Below, in pieces: positions 26,843-35,305 of a stretch of 64,000 nucleotides of DNA. Numbering within the stretch: the stretch's first letter is position 1; every line of letters begins with the position of its first letter. A model generated the notes under the pieces. The model did no database searches, was not told the origin of the DNA, and saw only the letters and a list, made by a program, of their open reading frames with translations. Source of the stretch: Polaromonas jejuensis NBRC 106434 (GTDB lineage: Bacteria > Pseudomonadota > Gammaproteobacteria > Burkholderiales > Burkholderiaceae_C). The translations under genes and the position numbers were made by a program. Location: NCBI RefSeq assembly GCF_001598235.1, contig NZ_BCYO01000004.1, positions 62,001-126,000 on the forward strand, read 5' to 3'.

Positions 26843-27814
26843 ATGAACCAAACCACACGGTCGAACAGCGTGGAATCTCTAGTCATCTCCGGCGCGGGGC
26901 AGAGCGCCCGCCTGGCGCGCCGTTGGGCGCTGCCCTGTGCGCTGGCCGCCGTCATGCTGCTGGCGGCAGGCTGCGCCTCACGCCAGGGCAACGCTCCAGT
27001 GGAAGATCGCGGCACCGGTCAGTCGCGGCCGCTTCCCACGGCGGTCGATAACGGCACTGTCAAGCAACTCCCGGGGTTTGAAAATGCCGGCAAGGCCGGC
27101 TACTACACCGTCAAGCCCGGCGACACCATGATCCGCATCGGACTGGACAGCGGCCAGAACTGGCGCGACATCGTGCGCTGGAACGGCCTTGAAAACCCCA
27201 ACATCATTGAAGTGGGCCAGGTGCTGCGCGTGGTGCCGCCCGTCAGCGAAAACACGCAGGTGGTGACGCGGCCCGTGTCATCGGGCTCCGCAAGCACGGC
27301 ACCGGTCCAGGCGGCCAGCGCGGCGCGTCCGGCGTCGGCGCCGGCCAGCAGCAACCCGTCGCCCGCTCCGGCTCCTGCAGCGGCTCCAACTCCGGCACCG
27401 GCACCGGCTCCTGCACCCGTTGCCGCCCCGGCGCCGACCGGTGATGAGGATGTGGCGTGGATCTGGCCCGCCCATGGCACGCTGCTTGCGGGCTTTGACG
27501 AGGCCAAGAACAAGGGCCTGGATATTTCGGGCAAGGCCGGTGATGCCGTGCTGGCCTCCGCCGATGGCCGGGTGGTCTACGCCGGTGCCGGCCTGCGCGG
27601 TTACGGCAACCTGGTCATCCTCAAGCACAACAACACCTTCCTGACGGCCTATGCGCACAACCAGACCCTGCTGGTCAAGGAAGACCAGACGGTCAAAAAA
27701 GGCCAGAAAATCGCCGAGATGGGCAACAGCGATGCAGATCGCGTGAAGCTGCATTTCGAGATCCGCCGCCAGGGCAAACCGGTCGATCCGGCCAAATACC
27801 TGCCGGCCAAATAA
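26843..27814 (+). CDS. nlpD: Lipoprotein NlpD (LysM plus degenerate M23 domain)
   Basis: Outer-membrane lipoprotein of 323 aa that activates a cell-wall amidase during division. The ATG at 26843 is preferred over a TTG six codons upstream. Lipobox LAAGC with Cys44, a LysM domain (YYTVKPGDTMIRIG ... IIEVGQVLRV, about 85-135), a Pro/Ala-rich linker, and a C-terminal M23 domain. The M23 metal site is degenerate: the first His of H-x-H is Lys (VKLHFEI) and the H-x-G-x-D motif reads NKGLDI, as expected for an activator rather than a peptidase. Follows pcm; rpoS, its usual downstream neighbour, is absent. Confidence 0.93.
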   Translation: MNQTTRSNSVESLVISGAGQSARLARRWALPCALAAVMLLAAGCASRQGNAPVEDRGTGQSRPLPTAVDNGTVKQLPGFENAGKAGYYTVKPGDTMIRIGLDSGQNWRDIVRWNGLENPNIIEVGQVLRVVPPVSENTQVVTRPVSSGSASTAPVQAASAARPASAPASSNPSPAPAPAAAPTPAPAPAPAPVAAPAPTGDEDVAWIWPAHGTLLAGFDEAKNKGLDISGKAGDAVLASADGRVVYAGAGLRGYGNLVILKHNNTFLTAYAHNQTLLVKEDQTVKKGQKIAEMGNSDADRVKLHFEIRRQGKPVDPAKYLPAK

Positions 27815-27836
27815 GCGCCAGGCATTCAGGACCCAG

Positions 27837-27865
27837 GAGTCCGGCCTTGACCGGGCTCTTTTTTA
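27837..27865 (+). terminator. Terminator after nlpD
   Basis: Imperfect stem GAGTCCGG / CCGGGCTC with a CCTTGA loop and six T. It ends the surE-pcm-nlpD transcript. Confidence 0.75.
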
Positions 27866-27889
27866 TGGGTGCGGGATTTTTGATTTTTT

Positions 27890-27949
27890 TCAACCGAATT
27901 GGCCTCCGACCCTTGGTTGATGGGCGCTGGTAGCTATTAATTTTGTAGT
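27890..27949 (-). repeat. Dispersed hairpin repeat, copy downstream of nlpD
   Basis: On the minus strand: CTACAAAATTAATAGCTACC, then AGCGCCCATCAACCAAGGGT, then CGGAGGCCAATT and an A-rich end. It fills the gap between the nlpD terminator and the VOC gene, at the place where rpoS would be expected. Confidence 0.75.
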
Positions 27950-27960
27950 GGCTCGGGCGC

Positions 27961-28371
27961 TCAATCGGACTGCAAAATTTCGTCGTAGCCGCGTCCCCTG
28001 AACTCCAGCAAATCCAGCCCGTGACCAAAAGGGTCGGCCAGCCCGGCAATGCGTCCCCAGGCGCGGTCTGCCACCGGCATTTCCATCACGGCACCGTGCC
28101 GTAGCAAGCGCGCGATGGCTGCCTCGATGTCTTCGACCACGAAGTCCAGGTGCACGGGCGTCCAGTGGCGCCGGTAGTCGCGGGTGCCGGGACTGCCGGC
28201 GACGGGGTGGGTCCCGGCCGCGTTGAAGAGCAGGTCAAGCGGGCTGCCGGCGCCCAGCAGTTCGACGAAATCGCCGTTGAAGCGGCGGCCCACGCGCAGC
28301 CCCAGGCCCGCGGTGTAAAACGTGACGGCGCGCGCCATGTCGTCTACGTCAATGCAGATGCGCATCTCCAT
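27961..28371 (-). CDS. VOC family protein (glyoxalase/bleomycin resistance fold)
   Basis: Small metal-binding VOC-fold protein of 136 aa. N-terminal [31 protein letters not shown] is typical of glyoxalase-like domains; later [22 protein letters not shown] and [12 protein letters not shown] form the second beta-alpha-beta-beta-beta half. The substrate cannot be predicted. It is inserted on the minus strand between nlpD and rlmD, interrupting a block that is otherwise co-directional in related bacteria. Confidence 0.85.
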   Translation of the reverse strand: MEMRICIDVDDMARAVTFYTAGLGLRVGRRFNGDFVELLGAGSPLDLLFNAAGTHPVAGSPGTRDYRRHWTPVHLDFVVEDIEAAIARLLRHGAVMEMPVADRAWGRIAGLADPFGHGLDLLEFRGRGYDEILQSD

Positions 28372-28427
28372 TGCTCATTCCTTTCGTGTCGCCCAAAAAA
28401 TGCCAGTGCAGCCTGAGACAATTGGGG

Positions 28428-29885
28428 ATGACCGAAGAAACCCAGAAACCACAGACCGCTGTGGCAGAGTACCCGATTGATTGGCTCACCGTGGAGTCGC
28501 TCGACATTGAAGCCCAGGGCATCGCCCACCGGGCCGACGGCAAGGTCGTGTTCATTGAAGGAGCCCTGCCGTTCGAGCAGGTGAGCGCCAACGTTTACCG
28601 CAAGAAAAGCAGCTTTGAAAAAGCCACGCTGATGGCGATTCGCCGCGAGTCATCGCAGCGGGTGCGCCCGGAATGCCCGCACTTTGGCATGCACACGGGA
28701 GCCTGCGGCGGCTGCAAGATGCAGCACCTGCATGTTGGCGCCCAGGTGGCCGTGAAGCAGCGCGTGCTCGAAGACAACCTCCGGCACATCGGCAAGGTCA
28801 TGGCCGACAACCTGCTCAGGCCGATTGAAGGGCCGGCCTGGGGTTACCGCTACCGCGCGCGCCTGTCGGTGCGCTATGTGCGCAAAAAAGGCACGGTGCT
28901 GGTCGGTTTTCATGAGCGCAAGAGTGCCTACGTGGCCGACATGAGCGAGTGCCATGTGCTGCCCAGGCATGTCAGCGACATGCTGCTGCCGCTGCGCGAA
29001 CTGATTGGCAGCATGGACGCCAGGGAAACCATTCCGCAGATCGAACTGGCCTGTGGCGACGCGGTGACGGCCATGGTGCTGCGGCACATGGAGCCGCTCA
29101 GCCAGGGCGATCTGGCCCGCTTGCGGGCCTTTGCCGCGGCGAATGCCGGCGTGCAGTGGTGGTTGCAGCCCGGCGGGCTGGACACCGTCGAGCTGCTGGA
29201 CGAGGCCGTGCAGGAGCTGAACTACGCGCTGCCGGAATTTGACATCGTCATGCCCTTCAAACCGACCGATTTCACCCAGGTCAATCCGCACATCAACCAG
29301 GTGCTGGTGTCGCGTGCGCTGCGGCTGCTGGATGTGCAGCCGCATGAGCGGGTGATTGACTGGTTTTGCGGCCTGGGCAACTTCACGCTGCCGCTGGCGA
29401 CGCGCGCGCGCGAGGTGCTGGGCATTGAGGGCAGCGAGGCGCTGGTCGCTCGCTCACGCCAGAATTTGGAGAGAAACAAGGCTGCAACCCAGTGTCGGCC
29501 TGCGCTGGCAGCTACAAAATTCGCAGCGAGAAACCTGTTCGAGATGAGCCCGGGCTTGCTGGTCAAGGATGGCCGGGCGGATAAATGGCTGGTCGATCCG
29601 CCGCGCGAAGGGGCGTTTGAGCTGTTCAAGTCGCTGGCGGCGCTGCACCAGCAGATCGTGACCGGCGTGCCCTGCGACGATGGCGGCCAGCAGCAAAGCC
29701 TGGCGCTGGGCGACTGGACGCCACCGCAGCGCATCGTCTACGTCAGCTGCAACCCGGCCACGCTGGCGCGCGATGCGGGGGTGCTGGTGGAGAGCGGCGC
29801 CTACCGCTGCACGGCCGCCGGCGTGGTCAACATGTTCCCGCACACGGCGCATGTGGAGTCGATTGCGGTCTTCGAGCGAGCATAA
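28428..29885 (+). CDS. rlmD: 23S rRNA (uracil-1939-C5)-methyltransferase RlmD
   Basis: SAM-dependent rRNA methyltransferase with a [4Fe-4S] cluster, 485 aa from MTEETQKP at 28428. Cluster cysteines: three in [20 protein letters not shown] and one in SECHVLP; the first spacing is C-x9-C, longer than the C-x5-C of E. coli RlmD as I recall it. Catalytic part: [37 protein letters not shown] and the nucleophile Cys in [14 protein letters not shown] copy of the dispersed repeat (29471-29527) lies in frame between two methyltransferase motifs ([20 protein letters not shown]). It is usually found near rpoS. Confidence 0.95.
   Translation: MTEETQKPQTAVAEYPIDWLTVESLDIEAQGIAHRADGKVVFIEGALPFEQVSANVYRKKSSFEKATLMAIRRESSQRVRPECPHFGMHTGACGGCKMQHLHVGAQVAVKQRVLEDNLRHIGKVMADNLLRPIEGPAWGYRYRARLSVRYVRKKGTVLVGFHERKSAYVADMSECHVLPRHVSDMLLPLRELIGSMDARETIPQIELACGDAVTAMVLRHMEPLSQGDLARLRAFAAANAGVQWWLQPGGLDTVELLDEAVQELNYALPEFDIVMPFKPTDFTQVNPHINQVLVSRALRLLDVQPHERVIDWFCGLGNFTLPLATRAREVLGIEGSEALVARSRQNLERNKAATQCRPALAATKFAARNLFEMSPGLLVKDGRADKWLVDPPREGAFELFKSLAALHQQIVTGVPCDDGGQQQSLALGDWTPPQRIVYVSCNPATLARDAGVLVESGAYRCTAAGVVNMFPHTAHVESIAVFERA
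29471..29527 (-). repeat. Dispersed hairpin repeat, copy inside rlmD
   Basis: Minus strand: CGCTGCGAATTTTGTAGCTG, then CCAGCGCAGGCCGACACTGG, then GTTGCAGCCTTGTTTCTC. The order of blocks agrees with the other copies although the hairpin is eroded. It lies in frame in rlmD. Confidence 0.6.
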
Positions 29886-29911
29886 AAAAAAAGGCCCCAA
29901 GGCCCTTTTTT
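29884..29911. terminator. Bidirectional terminator between rlmD and the BI-1 gene
   Basis: A-run, a GGCC-based stem (AAGGCC / GGCCCTT) and a T-run lie between two convergent genes, so it can stop transcription from either side. Confidence 0.8.
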
Positions 29912-29928
29912 ATGGCGTGCAGCAAACC

Positions 29929-30621
29929 TCAGTCGCGCTCGCCGCCGAAGATACCCAGCAGCGCCAGCAGGCTCTGGAAGATGTTGATCAGGTCGAGATA
30001 GATGGCCAGCGTGGCACTGATGTAGTTGGTTTCGCCGCCGTCTATGACCTGCTTCAGGTCATAAAGCAGGTAGGCGCTGAAAATCGCAATCGCCAGCGTG
30101 CTGATGACGGCCATGCCCATGGTCGACGCGACAAAGATGTTGATGATGGACGCCACCACCAGCACCAGCACGCCCGCAAACAGCCATTTGCCCATGCCGC
30201 TCAGGTCGCGCTTGATGACGGTGGCCAGGCTTGCCATGACGAGCATCACGCCCGCGGTGCCGGCAAATGCTGTCATCACCAGCGAGGCACCGTTGCTGAA
30301 GCCCAACACCATGGCAATCAGGCGCGACAGCATCAGGCCCATGAAGAAGGTGAAGCCCAGCAGCACGGGAACGCCAGCGGCCGAGTTCTTGGTCTTTTCA
30401 ATGGCGAATATGAAGCCGAAGGCGCCGGCCAGAAACACGACCATGCCGAGTCCGCCGGAGAGCGAGCGGGTGATGCCTGTTGCAACGCCCAGCCAGGCGC
30501 CAAGCACCGTGGGCAGGAGGCTCAGCGCCAGCAGCCAGTAGGTGTTGCGCAAGACCTTGTTGCGCTGCTCGACGGAGATCGCCGGCTGGCCATAGTCGAG
30601 GATTTGGACGTTGTCATTCAT
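29929..30621 (-). CDS. BAX inhibitor-1/YccA family membrane protein
   Basis: Inner-membrane protein of 230 aa with about seven TM segments. Start at 30621 (MNDNVQILDYGQ), with GGAG about 9 bases upstream; earlier in-frame starts add an unlikely leader. The tail carries the BI-1 signature: AYLLYDLKQVIDGGETNYISATLAIYLDLINIF, including the Asp residues thought to sense pH or calcium. Relatives (YccA) interact with FtsH; ftsH occurs elsewhere in this window, with no direct link. Confidence 0.93.
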   Translation of the reverse strand: MNDNVQILDYGQPAISVEQRNKVLRNTYWLLALSLLPTVLGAWLGVATGITRSLSGGLGMVVFLAGAFGFIFAIEKTKNSAAGVPVLLGFTFFMGLMLSRLIAMVLGFSNGASLVMTAFAGTAGVMLVMASLATVIKRDLSGMGKWLFAGVLVLVVASIINIFVASTMGMAVISTLAIAIFSAYLLYDLKQVIDGGETNYISATLAIYLDLINIFQSLLALLGIFGGERD

Positions 30622-30819
30622 GTGCATCATCTCCATAGAGTCCGCGAAGGCGGGAGTCATTGACCATTCTAGGGGGCATCCCTGCTTTTTCAATCAGGCC
30701 GCAGGGCCTACCTCCTACTATTTGTAAGGATTCTATAAGCCAATTTGGGGGCAATCGGCCCTCGGACAAGGCCCAAACTTGCGTATGCTCAACATCTTTG
30801 CCAATAAAACCGAAAGACC

Positions 30820-31227
30820 ATGAAATCAAAAGCCGTGCTTGAATCCGCCGACGTCAAAGTCATCGCCGCCGCTGCGGAAGCCGAGGCCCTGAAGAACAAC
30901 TGGGCCGTGACCATTGCCATCGTCGACGACGGCGGTCATTTGCTGCACCTGCAGCGCCTGGATGGCGCGCCACCTATCTCCTCCCACATCGCCCCGGCCA
31001 AGGCCAATACGGCCGCCATGGGCCGCCGCGAGAGCAAGATTTATGAGGACTTGATCAATGGTGGCCGCACGTCCTTCCTGTCGGCACCCTATATCCAGGG
31101 CATGCTCGAAGGCGGCGTGCCTGTGGTCAAGGACGGGCAGTGCATTGGCGCTGTCGGTGTCAGCGGCGTGAAGTCCACGGAGGATGTGCAGATTGCGCGT
31201 GCCGGCATTGCCGCGATCGGCCTGTGA
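30820..31227 (+). CDS. GlcG/HbpS family heme-binding-like protein
   Basis: Protein of 135 aa of the GlcG/HbpS (DUF336) family. Typical wording: AVTIAIVDDGGHLLHLQRLDGAP near residue 30, SAPYIQGMLEGGVPVVKDGQCIGAVGVSG in the second half. No signal peptide. Some relatives bind heme, others accompany glycolate or diol catabolism genes. It stands alone just before the iron-uptake island but on the opposite strand. Confidence 0.88.
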   Translation: MKSKAVLESADVKVIAAAAEAEALKNNWAVTIAIVDDGGHLLHLQRLDGAPPISSHIAPAKANTAAMGRRESKIYEDLINGGRTSFLSAPYIQGMLEGGVPVVKDGQCIGAVGVSGVKSTEDVQIARAGIAAIGL

Positions 31228-31270
31228 GCGGGCACTGAGCAGGCGCCGGTCCGGCGCTTGAGCAGACATG

Positions 31271-31298
31271 AAAAAGCCGACCCAGTGTCGGCTTTTTT
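31271..31298. terminator. Terminator after the GlcG/HbpS gene
   Basis: Perfect stem AAAAAGCCGAC / GTCGGCTTTTTT with a CCAGT loop, 44 bp after the stop. The next 170 bp to hemP contain nothing I recognise. Confidence 0.9.
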
Positions 31299-31473
31299 GG
31301 GGGCAGGGGGCGGCAAGACCGAAACACATGACGCGGGCTTGAAAAAAAGCCTGGCTAAACGACCCGAAAGAGTCTGTGGCTGGCTAAAAACGACCTTGGG
31401 AGCTGGCTAGCCCCGGATCGCCCCACGATGAAACCGCTGAATGTGCTGAGTGCCTTTTGGGGACGGAGGCTGC

Positions 31474-31704
31474 CTATTTGGTCAGGATCAATTTGCCAAG
31501 GCGCGTGGCCTGCAGGCGGTAGGTGGCGCCGTTGTGGTTGATCTCCACGGCTTTCTGGCCACGCAGGATTTCGGTGCTGTCGACACATGCGGCGGGGCTG
31601 CCGCTGCTGACATGGCCGCCGACGGCAGCCGCTGAATCGGCCGCAGCAGGGGTAGCGCGGGTGGGCAGACGCAAGGTATTCGAGATAGGCAGCGCGATGG
31701 ACAT
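31474..31704 (-). CDS. hemP: Hemin uptake protein HemP
   Basis: Small protein of 76 aa. The C-terminal half holds the HemP signature (ILRGQKAVEINHNGATYRLQ, then TRLGKLILTK); the N-terminal 40 residues are Ala/Ser/Thr-rich and variable, so translation might begin later. In Burkholderia HmuP is needed for hemin utilisation and acts with Fur on the heme receptor. A Fur box lies 42 bp upstream. It is last of the minus-strand tonB-exbB-exbD series but has its own promoter region. Confidence 0.88.
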   Translation of the reverse strand: MSIALPISNTLRLPTRATPAAADSAAAVGGHVSSGSPAACVDSTEILRGQKAVEINHNGATYRLQATRLGKLILTK

Positions 31705-31745
31705 GATGCTTGAACCGGTTGGTTGAGCTGGTTAAAATTCAATAA

Positions 31746-31764
31746 GCGAATGATAACCATTCTC
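31746..31764 (-). promoter_or_regulatory. Fur box upstream of hemP
   Basis: GCGAATGATAACCATTCTC matches the 19-bp Fur consensus GATAATGATAATCATTATC at 15 of 19 positions. It lies 42 bp upstream of the hemP start. Confidence 0.75.
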
Positions 31765-31856
31765 ATTTAAAAATCAAGCGGTTTTTTCACTGAACTTGCG
31801 TGGGCCGGATTTTTTTTAAATGACCGGCCCAAAAAATCGCAAGCGGGCCGAAGCCC

Positions 31857-32267
31857 TCAGTGTTTAGGCTCGGTGATGAAGCCAATTTTGCGCAGGCCTG
31901 CTTGCTGCGCCGCTGCCATGGCTTGCGCCACGCGCTCGTAGCGCACGGATTTGTCGCCGCTGATATGCAGATCCGGCTGGGGTTCCAGTGCCGCCGCCGC
32001 CTTCAGCCGCGGCGCCAGTTCCTCGTCGCCAATCCGGCTGTCATTGAGGAAGTAGCGGCCCTCCGCATCGACAGCCAGGCGAAGCGTTTCCGGTTTGATG
32101 TTTTGCTGTTCGTTGCTCACCCTCGGCAGGTCGATATTGACCGAATGCTTCATCACCGGGACCGTGATGATGAAGATGATGAGCAGTACCAGCATGACGT
32201 CGACCAGCGGCGTCATGTTGATCTCGTTCATCACCTCATCGCTGTCGTCTTGGGTTCCAAAGGCCAT
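31857..32267 (-). CDS. exbD: Biopolymer transport protein ExbD
   Basis: Proton-channel subunit of the TonB energising complex, 136 aa. One N-terminal TM helix with the functional Asp (MTPLVDVMLVLLIIFIITVPV, Asp near residue 23) and a periplasmic domain ending KIGFITEP. It begins 2 bp after the exbB stop, so the two are co-translated. Part of the minus-strand order bfd-small ORF-tonB-exbB-exbD. Confidence 0.95.
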   Translation of the reverse strand: MAFGTQDDSDEVMNEINMTPLVDVMLVLLIIFIITVPVMKHSVNIDLPRVSNEQQNIKPETLRLAVDAEGRYFLNDSRIGDEELAPRLKAAAALEPQPDLHISGDKSVRYERVAQAMAAAQQAGLRKIGFITEPKH

Positions 32268-32269
32268 GA

Positions 32270-32998
32270 TTAGCTGCCTTTTTTCATGGCCACGACGTTG
32301 GTGGAGCCCGTACCCGTCACGCGGGCGCCAGTGACAAAATAGGCGTGCAGGTCGTGGGCAAAGCGGTTCAGCTTGCCAAGAACCGACTTGTTGCCGCGCA
32401 CCAAGGCGTTGTAGCCCAGCACCGCGGGAATGGCCACGGCCAGACCGAGGGCCGTCATGATCAGGGCCTCACCCACGGGACCGGCGACCTTGTCGATGCT
32501 GGCCTGGCCATTCAGTCCAATCGCCAGCAGGGCGTGGTAAATGCCCCAGACCGTGCCGAACAGGCCGACAAAGGGCGCGGTCGAGCCCACCGACGCCAGC
32601 ACCGCCAGCCCGGACTGCATCTTCGCCGTGATGTCGTCGATGGAGTTGCGCAGGCAGCGCGTCACCCAGTCGCTGACGTCGAGGCCGTCATGCAGCTGGG
32701 GCTTGGTGTTGCCGTCCTTGTGAAGCACGTGGGCGGTGGCCTCACGGCCCTCCAGGGCCAGCAGCCGGAAGGGGTTGCTGGGGTCTTTGCCGAACTTGGA
32801 CAGGCCATCGGCGAAGTCGGCGCTGTGCCAGAAACTTTCTGTGGCTTTGGCCTGGCCCGAGAGTTGGCGCAGATCTAGCGCCTTGAGGATGATGACCATC
32901 CACGAGGCCAGCGACATGCCCAGCAACAGAAGGGCAACGCCGCGCGTCACGATATCGCCTTGAGACCAGACGTTGGCCAGGCCGAATTGGTTTTCCAT
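32270..32998 (-). CDS. exbB: Biopolymer transport protein ExbB (MotA/TolQ/ExbB channel)
   Basis: Three-TM channel protein of 242 aa that uses the proton gradient to drive TonB. TM1 is near residues 15-37. The conserved late region AVLASVGSTAPFVGLFGTVWGIYHAL and GPVGEALIMTALGLAVAIPAVLGYNAL holds the two other membrane segments. It lies between tonB (17-bp gap) and exbD (2-bp gap). Confidence 0.95.
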   Translation of the reverse strand: MENQFGLANVWSQGDIVTRGVALLLLGMSLASWMVIILKALDLRQLSGQAKATESFWHSADFADGLSKFGKDPSNPFRLLALEGREATAHVLHKDGNTKPQLHDGLDVSDWVTRCLRNSIDDITAKMQSGLAVLASVGSTAPFVGLFGTVWGIYHALLAIGLNGQASIDKVAGPVGEALIMTALGLAVAIPAVLGYNALVRGNKSVLGKLNRFAHDLHAYFVTGARVTGTGSTNVVAMKKGS

Positions 32999-33015
32999 TT
33001 AACTGCTCCAGAGAA

Positions 33016-33717
33016 TTATTCAAGGACAAAATTGACAGGCACGTTGAACCACATTTCCTCGGCCACGCCGCCGCGTTTACCGGGCACGTAGCGCCATTTG
33101 AGGACAGTATTCAAAGCCGCCTGGTCCAGTCGCTCGTAGCCGCTGGATTTGTTGATTTCCGCCTTGTGCGCCAGGCCATCGACGCCAATCAGAACGCGAA
33201 CGAGGACCTTGCCTTGCTCATTCAGGCGTTTGCTCATGGGCGGGTAGGGCGGGCGGGGGTTTTGCAGATATTGGGCATCGCTGGACGGCAGCTGAAAGGC
33301 GGGAGCCGCTGGGGCTGCCGGTGCAGCCGCCACGGGGGTAGCTGGGGCCGGCGGGGGCGGTTCAGGCGGTGCGATCACCCCGGTGGGGGTGTTGGGGGAA
33401 GGCGTGGGGTCGGCGATGGCCAGCGGTTGCACCTTCACGGGCGCTTTGGCCACGGCCTTTTTCTGCACCGCAGGGGTGGGTGGCGCCGGGGGGACTGGCT
33501 CCACTTTGGGGGCGGGCGGCTGGATAAACTCCGCCAGCACCTCGGCCGGTACCAACAGCTCGGCGGTGTGCAAGAGCAGGCCGCTTTGCAGCACCCAGAT
33601 AAACCCGACATGCAGCGCGACCACCGCAAGGGCAATCAGGGCATTGCGGCTGAGGGGCTTGGGTGATGACGGGACAATTGGCCGAGGGGGCGTGCTGGAA
33701 AGGGCTGTGGCATTCAT
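33016..33717 (-). CDS. tonB: Energy transducer TonB
   Basis: Spans the periplasm and passes ExbBD energy to outer-membrane receptors. The ATG at 33717 (MNATALSST) gives 233 aa; a TTG 14 codons upstream is possible, and neither has a clear ribosome binding site. N-terminal TM anchor near residues 25-45, a Pro/Ala/Val-rich middle (about 65-150), and a C-terminal TonB domain (PYPPMSKRLNEQGKVLVRVL ... SSGYERLDQAALNTVLKWRY). First of three contiguous genes tonB-exbB-exbD. The likely clients are the Fiu-like receptor next door and heme receptors elsewhere. Confidence 0.93.
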   Translation of the reverse strand: MNATALSSTPPRPIVPSSPKPLSRNALIALAVVALHVGFIWVLQSGLLLHTAELLVPAEVLAEFIQPPAPKVEPVPPAPPTPAVQKKAVAKAPVKVQPLAIADPTPSPNTPTGVIAPPEPPPPAPATPVAAAPAAPAAPAFQLPSSDAQYLQNPRPPYPPMSKRLNEQGKVLVRVLIGVDGLAHKAEINKSSGYERLDQAALNTVLKWRYVPGKRGGVAEEMWFNVPVNFVLE

Positions 33718-33771
33718 GGGCGAATCGATAGGGGGCGCATGGCCACAAGCGTGCCACAAATGCAGTTGGAG

Positions 33772-33858
33772 TTATCGGCGAAAGATCCACCAGGCACAGC
33801 CGATCACGAGGACCAGGCTGACGGGGAGTGCTGCGACTAGGGTTGAGAGGTGTTCCAC
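33772..33858 (-). CDS. Candidate 28-aa single-pass membrane peptide between bfd and tonB
   Basis: Too short for routine gene calling. GTG start at 33858 with an excellent ribosome binding site (AGGAAGG, 6 bases upstream, inside the bfd 3' end). The peptide begins VEHLSTLVAALPVSLVLVIG and ends CAWWIFRR: one hydrophobic helix followed by Trp-Trp and a basic tail, which predicts an inner-membrane peptide with a cytoplasmic C-terminus. It overlaps the bfd stop by 22 bp, suggesting coupled translation, and tonB follows 54 bp later. No known family is recognised. It could be a chance ORF; the strong binding site argues against that. Confidence 0.5.
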   Translation of the reverse strand: MEHLSTLVAALPVSLVLVIGCAWWIFRR

Positions 33859-34070
33859 GAGCTGCCTTCCTGGGTTGGGATGGCTAGCTTGATGTTGGCC
33901 GTGGGGCAGGTGGCGCTGCATTGCGCCACCACATCGCGGGCACAACCTTCGCATTGGCCGCACTGGGTGGCGACGCCGAGTTCGAACTGGATATCGTCAA
34001 AGTCCATCCCTGCACGGGCATGGCGGGCAATTTCACGGTCAGAGATTCGGCGGCAGACACAGACGATCAT
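33837..34070 (-). CDS. bfd: Bacterioferritin-associated ferredoxin
   Basis: Small [2Fe-2S] protein of 77 aa that reduces bacterioferritin to release stored iron. The four cluster cysteines are in the Bfd pattern: MIVCVCRRISD at the N-terminus and CGQCEGC about 30 residues later. A perfect-arm Fur box lies 51 bp upstream. The partner bfr gene is on the same strand about 4.5 kb away. It heads the tonB-exbBD series. Confidence 0.93.
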   Translation of the reverse strand: MIVCVCRRISDREIARHARAGMDFDDIQFELGVATQCGQCEGCARDVVAQCSATCPTANIKLAIPTQEGSSWNTSQP

Positions 34071-34120
34071 GGATTGGCTTGGCTGGTTAGTGAACTGAGT
34101 GAATCAGTGTTTGAATTATA

Positions 34121-34139
34121 AATGCGAATCCATCGCATT
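34121..34139 (-). promoter_or_regulatory. Fur box upstream of bfd
   Basis: AATGCGAATCCATCGCATT is an inverted repeat with 8-bp arms AAATGCGA/TCGCATTT when extended by one base. It has the same form as the box upstream of the siderophore receptor and probably controls bfd and the tonB-exbBD genes behind it. Confidence 0.8.
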
Positions 34140-34183
34140 TGCAATTGATTCACCCTTGCCGCGTTGTGGATTGCGCCAACGGC

Positions 34184-35305
34184 TCAGTCGGGCCTGAAGA
34201 GCAGTTCCGGCGTGGCCTGTGCCAGTGTGGGACAGCCACAGAGCGCCATGGCAATTTCGAGCTCGTCGCGCAGCAAGCGCAGCACATGCGCCACACCGAG
34301 CGCGCCGGCGTTGGCCAGGCCATAGGCATAAGGGCGCCCCAGCAGTACCGCACTGGCGCCCAGTGCGATCGCCTTGAGCACGTCCGTGCCGCGGCGTATG
34401 CCGCCATCAACCAAGATAGGCATGGCGCCGTCCAGTGCCTTCGCAATGCGTGGCAGCACGGCGGCGGTGGCCGGTACGGTGTCCAGCGTGCGGCCACCAT
34501 GGTTGGAGACGATGAGGCCGGCCAGCTGCAGCGCGGCGGCCTGCCGCGCATCGTCGGGGTGCAGCACGCCCTTGAGGAGCAGGGGAAGCCGGGTATTGGC
34601 CATGAGCCACTCAATGTCGGACCAGGTGGGCGCCATCGTGAGCAGCCCGTCAAACATGGCGCTTTGTCCGGGCTGCAGCGTGATGTGCGGCGCGGGAGGC
34701 AAATTCTGCAGGTTGACGGCAGAGATCCCCTCGGGCAGGCGAAAGCCGGCCCGTCGCTCGCGATCGCGGGCGCCACTGCTGGGGGCGTCCACGGTCAGGA
34801 CCAGTGCTTCAAAGCCGGCGTGCTCGGCACGCTGGATCAGCTCACGGGTGAAGCCGCGGTCGTGCGGCATATAGAGCTGAAACCACAACGGGCCACGATG
34901 GGCCTCGCCCAGATAGGCGCTGGCTAGCGTTTCAAGCGGCATGCTGGCCTGGGTGCTGAGCACCATGCCGGCGCCTTGCGCGGCCGCGGCATAGGCGCTG
35001 GCCAGTTCCCCATCGGGGTGTGCCATGCGCTGGAAGGCCACGGGCGCGAGCAGGATGGGGTGGGCCAGCGTGCGGCCCAGGAGTTCGATGCGCGTGTGTC
35101 CGCCTGCCATCTGGCGAAGCACACGGGGGTGTAGCAGGCAGTTGTCCCAGGCGCTACGGTTGGCCCGTAGCGTGATCTCATCGGCCGCGCCGCCGCTGAA
35201 ATACGCCCAGGCGTTGTCGTCCATGCGCGTGCGGGCGTGGGCTTCATGGTCTGCGAGCGTGACGACCCCGGGCGGGATCACGGCCAGCGCGGGGATGCTG
35301 CTCAC
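34184..35305 (-). CDS. FMN-dependent alpha-hydroxyacid oxidase/dehydrogenase
   Basis: Flavoprotein of 373 aa of the glycolate oxidase / lactate dehydrogenase family. FMN and substrate motifs: [18 protein letters not shown] at the N-terminus, [14 protein letters not shown], the catalytic His and Arg in [17 protein letters not shown], and [27 protein letters not shown]. Its start overlaps the piuC stop by 4 bp, so it is co-translated with an iron-regulated hydroxylase and lies in the siderophore-receptor operon, an unexpected place. The substrate is unknown. Confidence 0.9.
   Translation of the reverse strand: MSSIPALAVIPPGVVTLADHEAHARTRMDDNAWAYFSGGAADEITLRANRSAWDNCLLHPRVLRQMAGGHTRIELLGRTLAHPILLAPVAFQRMAHPDGELASAYAAAAQGAGMVLSTQASMPLETLASAYLGEAHRGPLWFQLYMPHDRGFTRELIQRAEHAGFEALVLTVDAPSSGARDRERRAGFRLPEGISAVNLQNLPPAPHITLQPGQSAMFDGLLTMAPTWSDIEWLMANTRLPLLLKGVLHPDDARQAAALQLAGLIVSNHGGRTLDTVPATAAVLPRIAKALDGAMPILVDGGIRRGTDVLKAIALGASAVLLGRPYAYGLANAGALGVAHVLRLLRDELEIAMALCGCPTLAQATPELLFRPD

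Noticed and set aside
26843..27814. NlpD as an active M23 endopeptidase
   Set aside because: The metal-binding His residues are replaced (NKGLDI and VKLHFEI), so an amidase-activator role is more likely.
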